Of a DNA stretch of 64,000 nucleotides, positions 57,619-64,000 are shown piece by piece. Both the position numbers and the translations under genes were made by a program. This DNA is from Gonapodya prolifera JEL478 (taxonomy: Eukaryota; Monoblepharomycota; Monoblepharidomycetes; Monoblepharidales; Gonapodyaceae): positions 58,371-122,370 of the forward strand of contig KQ965801.1 of NCBI GenBank assembly GCA_001574975.1, written 5' to 3'. Numbering within the stretch: the first letter of the stretch is position 1; every line of letters begins with the position of its first letter. The notes beneath the pieces are model-generated. The model was not told where the DNA came from. It worked only from the letters and a program-made list of their open reading frames with translations, and did not search any database.

Positions 57619-59100
57619 TCACCCAAGACGCTTGAGAACTTCCTCGCTCACGCCTTTGAGCGGCAGCTTCGTGATCCATTGGTGCGTCTTGAAGTGCTCA
57701 AGCCGCCATGTGAAGTACTCCTTGCCTGTCCCAAACAACCAGTCAAAGATTTGGAGGCCGGCGTACAGGCCATCTGCGTCGGAGGGTATAAATCAGGTGA
57801 GTGGAAAAGAGGCTTGTAGAATCCAGTTCCTGGATGAACCGGATATCGGAATCACTTACAGTAGGACGTGAACAATCGATGGTGGACTTGAATATTGAAT
57901 GAGCGAAAAGAAGCAAGAACGCGTGGATATCACGTCGCGCGACGCAAGTCAAAAAAGGACTCACAATCATGTCCCATCGCGTTTTGAATGAATGGAAATG
58001 CATATCCGCAGTGGCTAGACACGGACCCGATGGAACTGTAAATTTGCCAGATCCACGCTGGGAACGGGTGCATTCCGAGCATGTAAGGTGCGCTCACGGA
58101 GAGATGCGATTGGAACAACTTTTCAAACGTGCTAGCGTAGAGCGAGGCGCTAGAAAAAGTTGTTTTGTGGACGTGGTGGTCCTAATGATCATTGAAAGCG
58201 TCACGATTACGAGGTCGAAGCGTAGTTTCACTTACTTTGCGTGGCTGGTGCATCACCCAGTGCGTGGCATACAACCAAAACTTTTGCGAACGTGAAAGTG
58301 ATGATCCACCGTTGGTGACCCATCGAGCAAGTTGTTGGGTATATTGCACTCACCTGGAACCAAAGTTCGGTTATCACAATCTGTTTGATGGCTTAATATA
58401 CGGTTGGGATTTCCTGTCAGAATAGGTGGTCAAGACCAGCCCCAATACCGGCGCTTGCAACTGAAGCGGTTCAAACACTCACGTCAATTCTATCAACGCC
58501 GCAGGCTATTTTAAAAGCCGGTTTGAAAACAAACGTATTGTACAGAGCGCTTGTGGCTGACAAGTGCAAGAAACTGAAGAATCCAACCCTCAACATATAG
58601 GTGAGTGAAGGTGCGGCCTTGTTCTGAATTTTAAATTGATAGAGGAACTTGGGCCATTTGAGGTAATCAAGCGCGAAGTAGAAGACGAGTTGGACTGGGA
58701 GGATCGGAAAAAGTGTATGGTAGACGGAACAGATTAACACTGATTGGGTACAAAAGAGCCGATGAGCTGACACACCTAGCAACACTGCCAGAGAAATCCG
58801 CGATTTGGTGTTGCAACCGCCAGTTCTTGGAGTGATCTCCACAGGTCCCGAGTATACGACATTTCCCGGAGCCCCACCAGCTCGCAACGTGTCTTTGATT
58901 GCGGCAGCCACGTCTTCTGAACCGGAAGCAAGGGGGAGACCAACTTTTTGGGATAAACAGGTGGGAATTCCTGAGGAATGCTCCATCCAGGGATAGACTC
59001 ACCAACGTGGAGAACAGGCATGAGAGATGAGTAACGCTGAGCGAATTCATGGGAGGATGGCCATTTTGTAGGAGAAGGAGTCGCTGAGATGATGGGTCCA
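57619..59100 (-). CDS. Fatty-acid-hydroxylase/sterol-desaturase family enzyme
   Basis: Di-iron membrane oxygenase of the ER, acting on lipids or sterols. Reading in order: MPVLHV joined by a phase-1 intron to GIPTCLSQKVGLPLASGSEDV; VQLVFYFALDYLKWPKFLYQFKIQNKA; a first histidine cluster in YATHWVMHQPRK; a second in DHHVHKTTF; then HPFPAWIWQIYSS, SSHCGYAFPF, HDFHH formed across an intron, and GLQIFDWLFGTGKEYFTW, ending at TGA 57621-57619. The histidine clusters and the final DWLFGT motif are diagnostic. Introns are GT-AG. The 5' end is unsettled: the first exon stays open upstream to about 59190 with no ATG other than that of MPVLHV, so it may be truncated by the adjacent retrotransposon. The amino-terminal 90 residues are not recognised. 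Confidence 0.75.
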
Positions 59101-59440
59101 GACACTTGCGTTGCGGCCAGACTCGATCGAAAAGGAAGTCGGTAAAACTTCGAGAGTGATCGGGCCCGGGATAAAGGTAAAATTATGAAAGTGTGTTTGC
59201 CGCAAAGCGGTCAACTGCTTCGGTGTCGGGCGGAACTAGCGGCAAAATGATGTCAACACACCAAACCCTAAAGGATCTAGAGNTGCGGTGCCCGACGTCT
59301 CATAAAGGCCTCTGGCCATTTTCTCTTTCACTTGTCTCATACACTGCGCTTGCATCTGCCTCTAAGGCATCTTGAGCTTCATACTTCCAAAATTCGAAAC
59401 AGATTGGAGGCACAAGCCCCAACTCTATCACACTCTATTC

Positions 59441-60949
59441 ATGCCGGCGGTCTTGCGGAACCAAACGCTTCCCGCTCTTACACTTACTGAACTACGGAAT
59501 ACTGTAACCCGTGAGCAGATTGAAGCTGCATCACAGAACGACATAGTTAAATACATCCGGCAATACAATCGCTCAAATCCTGCTGACAAACTCGCTGTCG
59601 CTGGACCGTTAGTTGAACTCCGCGACAGTCTCCTCGAACTTCTTCCTCAAGCTCCACCAGCCGCACCAGTACAACCAGCACTGACCCAGTCGCTGACACC
59701 AGAGCAGCTGAAGGTCTCCCTACCACAAGACCAAATCGCGACTACCGACCGAACGAAACTTTTGAAACTCGTCGGTCAATATAACAAATCGAACCCACTC
59801 ACCAAGCTCCCAACGAAAGGGGCACTCAAAGACATCCGCAAAGCCATCCAAGCGCTTTACAACGGGCAGATTCCTGAAGGAGCGGCCAATCCCGCAGTGG
59901 AGATACCACCAGCGGTAAAACCAATCACCATCGATCCTGCCGTGCCGGCAGGAAGTTCCCCCGAACCACACCCGCGACCTGCATTACCTGACTTTCAAAC
60001 TCCATTTTCTGACACAAGGGTCGACGATAAATTTGAGAGCAAAGATAATAACGAGTTACTAGAAGAAATCTTTGAAACAGAACAGTACCTCCGCCTGGAG
60101 ACCCTTGACCCAGCGACCATCGGCTTTCAACCACCAACCNCCTTTAACTTTGTCGGCGACAGGCCACTTGCAACGTTTATTAAAAACCCCCTCAACCGTG
60201 CAATNGAAGCAAAAAAGCGCTGGTACCGTGACAATTGGCCAGTCGCGTGGAAAAGAATTCAGTCATCACCCCACGAAGTTCTCCCCCAAAATGTCTGGAA
60301 AGATATTGCATTCGGTCAACCCATTGACCTCGCCAAATGCCTTGACACCAACGTCCAGTCCGCTCTCACAGGATCAGATGTTTACGCCATCGAAGGCACA
60401 CCAATCTCAATTACAACCTCAGACCACCGCCCCAAGGACGGCATCCGTTCATTTACACAATGGATGCACGCCTGGTACCCCTACAGCTCTGCATGCAACC
60501 AATTATTCCCGGAATATCGCGAGCTCGGCGTCCTTGATTTATACGCGAGGGAAATTACATCCCTCGTCCGCATGTATGGCAACGATAGGTGGCCACAAAT
60601 TTATCAATACGACATCGCGCGCCGACAGAGGGTTGCAGCAAACCCATCCTTATCTTTACTCGATGCGTCCGTACTCTCGCCGACCCTCTTCTTGGCGGCA
60701 GGGAACAACAACCAAGGAGTGCCTCCTCAGCAGCAACGACGCCGCTCAGCAAACAACCCCACCTACAAAAACAATGTGTGCAACAACTGGAACTATGGTC
60801 GCTGCACCCAAGGGCAATGCCCGAGCAACCGCCGCCATGTTTGCTCAACGTGTGGCAGCTCAAAACACAGATTCATACAACATAATACAACCAATGAGCC
60901 CGACTCAAAGCCCAAACAAGGAGACCGCCCCCAACGGAACTCCCAATAA
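59441..60949 (+). CDS. Gag-like protein of the tyrosine-recombinase retrotransposon
   Basis: About 502 residues from ATG 59441 (MPAVLRNQTLPALTLTELR). The first half has two similar repeats (TVTREQIEAASQNDIVKYIRQYNRSNP and a second of the same kind from about 59700: SLPQDQIATTDRTKLLKLVGQ), which look like SAP- or Gag-type helical hairpins. Then comes a central FTQWMHAWYPYSSACNQLFPEY block. The zinc-knuckle-like end is CNNWNYGRCTQGQCPSNRRHVCSTCG, as in DIRS-order Gags. It packages the element RNA. Two codons contain an N. It overlaps the pol frame by 56 nt. Confidence 0.75.
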   Translation: MPAVLRNQTLPALTLTELRNTVTREQIEAASQNDIVKYIRQYNRSNPADKLAVAGPLVELRDSLLELLPQAPPAAPVQPALTQSLTPEQLKVSLPQDQIATTDRTKLLKLVGQYNKSNPLTKLPTKGALKDIRKAIQALYNGQIPEGAANPAVEIPPAVKPITIDPAVPAGSSPEPHPRPALPDFQTPFSDTRVDDKFESKDNNELLEEIFETEQYLRLETLDPATIGFQPPTXFNFVGDRPLATFIKNPLNRAXEAKKRWYRDNWPVAWKRIQSSPHEVLPQNVWKDIAFGQPIDLAKCLDTNVQSALTGSDVYAIEGTPISITTSDHRPKDGIRSFTQWMHAWYPYSSACNQLFPEYRELGVLDLYAREITSLVRMYGNDRWPQIYQYDIARRQRVAANPSLSLLDASVLSPTLFLAAGNNNQGVPPQQQRRRSANNPTYKNNVCNNWNYGRCTQGQCPSNRRHVCSTCGSSKHRFIQHNTTNEPDSKPKQGDRPQRNSQ

Positions 60950-62753
60950 TATCTCACTAGCATTCCTTAAGCCACATCAATACATGTTCTCAGCCTCACA
61001 CTCTCTACACTCCCAAACCACACCTCCTAAGCTATCTGGCCCCGCGACCGAAACTGCTGACATAAAACCATATCAGTACTCCGCAAGCGAACAAGAAATC
61101 CTGAACACCCTTGATCCCCGCCTCTTCTTCCCTGGACCAACCCCAATCGACGTGAAACGGTTGCGGGAACTCACCTCAGACCACCCAAATCCTGATTACA
61201 TTGCTTACATCACGCAAGGCCTCACAGAAGGCTTTTCTCTGGGCTACAAAGGCCCTTACGAAGCTTTTGAACTCCCAAATCTTCCGTCCTCTTCCCTCCA
61301 ACCTGAAAAGATTGACAGCAACATTGCTGAAGAAATCCTCGCCGGCCGGCAATCTCCTGGCTACGATCGCATCCCGCACCCGCAAGCGCGGGTCTCTCCA
61401 ATCGGGCAAGTCCCGAAGCGGAACTCAACAAAAGTTCGGAACATCTTCCATCTGTCCGCAGCCCCAACCGGACAATGCTCTGTCAATGCTGGTATTGACC
61501 CAGACGAGTTCCGCACAAAATACGAGGGTATTCCCATCTTTATTGCATGGCTCCGCCATCTCGGACCCAGCTCCTGGGCCTTCAAAGTTGACATTAAATC
61601 TGCATTTCGGAACTGTCCACTCCGAGCACTTGACCAACTTCTCCATATATTTAAGTGGAGAGACAAATACCATGTAGACCGAAACCTTTCCTTTGGAAGT
61701 GCATCCGCCCCAGGGATTTTCAACCGCCTCGCTGACCTCCTCTGCTGGCTTGCTAACCGCGGCATGACCCACCCAGGCATTATCGCCCACTTCATGGACG
61801 ACTTTTGGGGCCTCATCTTCGGGACACTTGAAGATGCCCTCCGCGAATACCTCCGTTTCCTAAAACTCCTCAATGATCTCAAAATTCCCATCGCAACTGA
61901 GCAAGGGAAGCTTGTACCACCCACTAGGAATCTCTTACTTCTTGGTATGCAAATAAATATCTCCGACATGAGCATCTCCATTCCCCCTGAGAGAGCGGAG
62001 GAGCTCCTCCTTGAACTTGACCAGTGGCTAGTCCGCGACACCTGCTTCCTCAAAGAGCTCCAATCTCTCGTTGGCTGCCTCATCTGGTATTCGCAAGTTG
62101 TGCCACATGGCCGGACCTTCATGCAAGAATGCTTAAAACGCCTCCGCCCTACAAAAAAGGGAGGGCGCATTCGCCACGTAAATCAAATCATGAAAAACGA
62201 GCTATCCTGGTGGTCCCACGCAATCCGCACTTTCTCCACTCTTGACATCACACAAGACCACCTCTGGGAAGAACCCAACACGTCCAAATTCTACACGGAT
62301 TCATCCCTGTCCGCAGGCGGTGGCACGATCGACTCCTACTTCACTCGAATTCCCTGGCCCAAAGAGCTGCCGCTCAATGCTACTATTCAGACACTAGAGC
62401 TGGCGACGGTGTGGATCCTTCTGCACACATTCTCAGCCAAAATCCGGGGCCGACGGCTCATTTGCTTCACTGACAATAGTGCAAATGTTGAGGCTTTCCG
62501 CAAAGGCGCTAGCTCCAATCCTCTTGTCCATTCTATCATCCGCGAGCTATACTGGCTGCAAGTCCGCACACAGTGCGAGCTTCGGCTTTTATTCGTTCCC
62601 GGTGTCAGTAACACCATCGCCGACTTCATTTCACGCGCTGGCGATGATGCATCAGCTATTCGAGGACTTCCCCACCTCAAGTTTTACAAACCATTACTCC
62701 CACACTTCCAAGAGCCACTTTTGAAACTGCTTCTCTCTGAATTTACGCCTTAA
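60894..62753 (+). CDS. Reverse transcriptase-RNase H polyprotein of the tyrosine-recombinase retrotransposon
   Basis: 619 codons from ATG 60894, overlapping the end of gag in another frame. Upstream of 60894 this frame is only the shadow of gag. RT motifs: VRNIFHLSA, WAFKVDIKSAFRNCPL, NLSFGSASAPGIFNRLADLL, and the catalytic box FMDDFWG. RNase H motifs: FYTDSSLSAGGG, TLELATVWI, CFTDNSANVEAF, and NTIADFISR, the DIRS-type D-E-D-D layout. The frame is fully open to TAA at 62751-62753, followed almost at once (ATG 62757) by the recombinase in the same frame. Confidence 0.88.
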   Translation: MSPTQSPNKETAPNGTPNNISLAFLKPHQYMFSASHSLHSQTTPPKLSGPATETADIKPYQYSASEQEILNTLDPRLFFPGPTPIDVKRLRELTSDHPNPDYIAYITQGLTEGFSLGYKGPYEAFELPNLPSSSLQPEKIDSNIAEEILAGRQSPGYDRIPHPQARVSPIGQVPKRNSTKVRNIFHLSAAPTGQCSVNAGIDPDEFRTKYEGIPIFIAWLRHLGPSSWAFKVDIKSAFRNCPLRALDQLLHIFKWRDKYHVDRNLSFGSASAPGIFNRLADLLCWLANRGMTHPGIIAHFMDDFWGLIFGTLEDALREYLRFLKLLNDLKIPIATEQGKLVPPTRNLLLLGMQINISDMSISIPPERAEELLLELDQWLVRDTCFLKELQSLVGCLIWYSQVVPHGRTFMQECLKRLRPTKKGGRIRHVNQIMKNELSWWSHAIRTFSTLDITQDHLWEEPNTSKFYTDSSLSAGGGTIDSYFTRIPWPKELPLNATIQTLELATVWILLHTFSAKIRGRRLICFTDNSANVEAFRKGASSNPLVHSIIRELYWLQVRTQCELRLLFVPGVSNTIADFISRAGDDASAIRGLPHLKFYKPLLPHFQEPLLKLLLSEFTP

Positions 62754-62756
62754 GCC

Positions 62757-63875
62757 ATGCCGCGGGGTCTCGGCCCTGCACCTGTACTAGTCGGCCACCG
62801 GGGCCGTCCAAGTATACTTGACATCCTCTCGAACACAAATCTTGAAGCTTTCCTCTCCGCCCAAGGCGAGAAACACGCTGGAGATTTTCTCCACACGATC
62901 AATCCATCCCTTTCGAAACGCCTCTCGGGGCTTCTCTCCCACCCTGTGCAGTCGCGTACAATACAAAAGTAGACCTCGTCCCTCCGCCAATACTACAATG
63001 TGATCTCGTTGGAGAACCTTCCCCCTGAAAACCTCTCCTTTCCCATCCCGCTGCAAGGGTTATGGACTTACATAGCCCATGCCTCCCTCCTCCATGACTA
63101 CCCCACCGTTACTCAAAATCTCTCAGGTCTTGCCTTCTGGCACAAGGCCCTGGGACTCAACTGGCCAGCGCGCCAGGACGAATACACAAAGCGGCTTCTC
63201 ACGGCATTTCGAGCCGAACCTCGGAAAAATCCTATACGTCAGGCGCAGCCCATTCCATTCGAGATTTTGAGGCGAATCAGGGCAAAATGTGCCCTTGATC
63301 GCCCCGACCATGCCCTCTTCTGGGTCATTGCATCATTCGCCTTCCATGGCCTTTTCCGCCTGGGCGAGCTGACCATCCAAGATGCGAAAGCAGACCCTTC
63401 ACGTCTCTTACCTCTCTCCAATGTATCCATTGTACCTATTGCCGCTGGCTATCGCGCCGTGCAAATTACCCTACCATACTCCAAACACAATAACCCTACC
63501 GTCCCCCTCACCGTCCTTCTTCTTGAAACAAATGACCCCACCTGCCCTGTTCGGGCATGGCTCTCCTACCTTCACACGTGCAAACCACGCGGACCATTTG
63601 CTCTTACCACCCCATCTGGGGAATCTCCCACGCGATCATGGTTCCTAAAAAGCCTTTGCAAATTTGCACCTGAACTGGGGCTCTCTGGTCACAGCTTCCG
63701 CTCTGGCGGAGCTATGTACATGCTCTTTTGCAGCGTCCCCGAACTTGTGATACAAAGGAAAGGGCGTTGGACAGACGCATCCTGGCAACTCTACCTTCGC
63801 AATCATCCCCACTTCTGGGCAGCTCTTCACCTCCGTGCTCTACATCCTCTCCGCCATCGCTCGGCCCATTTTTAG
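62757..63875 (+). pseudogene. Tyrosine recombinase of the retrotransposon, one in-frame stop
   Basis: Starts 3 nt after the pol stop and stays in the same frame. After 71 codons a TAG (62970-62972) interrupts it; the frame then continues open to 63873-63875. The recombinase core is complete: an Arg in HGLFRLGELTI, GHSFRSGGAM (H-x-x-R), and RKGRWTDASWQLYLR with the nucleophilic Tyr. It joins the cDNA circle to the target. The lone stop lies in the amino-terminal arm. An internal start after it (near 63000) would give a 290-residue protein still holding the catalytic core, so activity is not excluded. Confidence 0.78.
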
Positions 63876-64000
63876 CCCACAAAACACCTCGCTCAGTCAA
63901 ATTAGTAGCCTTTATTGGATCGTCTGTTGAGCCCAGAAAGGGCCTTATTACACACAATAGACGGGGGAAAGAACCCCCCTTTACGCGCCTAATCAATGTG

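Larger units (their letters stand above)
59200..64000 (+). mobile_element. Tyrosine-recombinase retrotransposon (DIRS/Ngaro order), cut by window end
   Basis: Contains gag, RT-RNase H and tyrosine recombinase in that order on one strand, with no aspartic protease, integrase or LTR. This order and the lack of a methyltransferase fit Ngaro-like elements better than DIRS1 itself. The left boundary is set only roughly (somewhere between 59100 and 59400). The right end continues beyond 64000 with about 125 bp of noncoding sequence after the recombinase. The expected split direct or inverted terminal repeats could not be matched within the window. N bases occur at 59283, 60140 and 60205. Confidence 0.87.

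Noticed and set aside
60072-60893. Upstream extension of the RT frame across gag (an 893-codon reading).
   Set aside because: The extension overlaps the clearly coding Gag frame and has no RT-related content. The ATG at 60894 is the likelier pol start.

Overview
This is an intron-rich nuclear window from a fungus, most likely an early-diverging zoosporic (chytrid-like) lineage. Genes are split by many short GT-AG introns. The products are fungal or general eukaryotic: a Dpb11/TopBP1/Rad4 checkpoint protein, an Mdl1-type mitochondrial ABC exporter, a Gbp2/Hrb1 mRNA-binding protein, an Acr3 arsenite exporter, a Spherulin-4-like protein, a cyclophilin-RRM protein, a hormone-sensitive-lipase-type esterase and a fatty-acid-hydroxylase family enzyme. 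No bacterial-style operons are visible. I assembled the exons by hand from splice signals, reading phase and recognisable domain sequence, so exon edges may be off by a base or so in places.

Layout. 0-5 kb: 5' part of a multi-BRCT gene (minus strand), whose fourth-exon acceptor is preceded by a 69-bp C tract. 6.2-9.6 kb: 18-exon ABC half-transporter. 9.9-21.7 kb: a lineage-specific F-box/LRR-like family, with one intact copy and five broken copies in both orientations, around an intact Gbp2/Hrb1-like gene (15.4-18.0 kb). 21.6-25.9 kb: a broken ankyrin gene, an intact ACR3 gene, and a secreted HNH-nuclease-like pseudogene that has lost its catalytic segment. 26-34 kb: low-information DNA, a complete PIF/Harbinger DNA transposon (29770-33119; 58-bp terminal inverted repeats, 3-bp target duplication) and a Ty3/gypsy RT fragment. 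34.4-47.2 kb: a second gene-dense stretch with an unknown Ser-rich gene, a broken Spherulin-4-like gene, a C2H2 factor, PPIL4-like cyclophilin and the esterase, plus a partial duplicate of the PPIL4 3' end.

47.3-64 kb is dominated by mobile and foreign DNA. A second Harbinger element (48306-51141) encodes an apparently intact 360-residue transposase. An NADPH-oxidase amino-terminal fragment follows. Next is a frameshifted primase plus origin-binding-helicase block resembling large-DNA-virus replication proteins (54.7-56.7 kb), cut off sharply by a Ty3/gypsy RNase H fragment. After a fatty-acid-hydroxylase gene comes a near-intact tyrosine-recombinase retrotransposon (DIRS/Ngaro order: gag, RT-RNase H, recombinase) that runs off the window.

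The two Harbinger elements share the same terminal motif but differ sharply in decay. The first has TGA stops where arginine codons are expected; the second is intact. That contrast, the possible endogenous viral replication module, the poly-C splice tract and the cleanly deleted nuclease are the most interesting things here.
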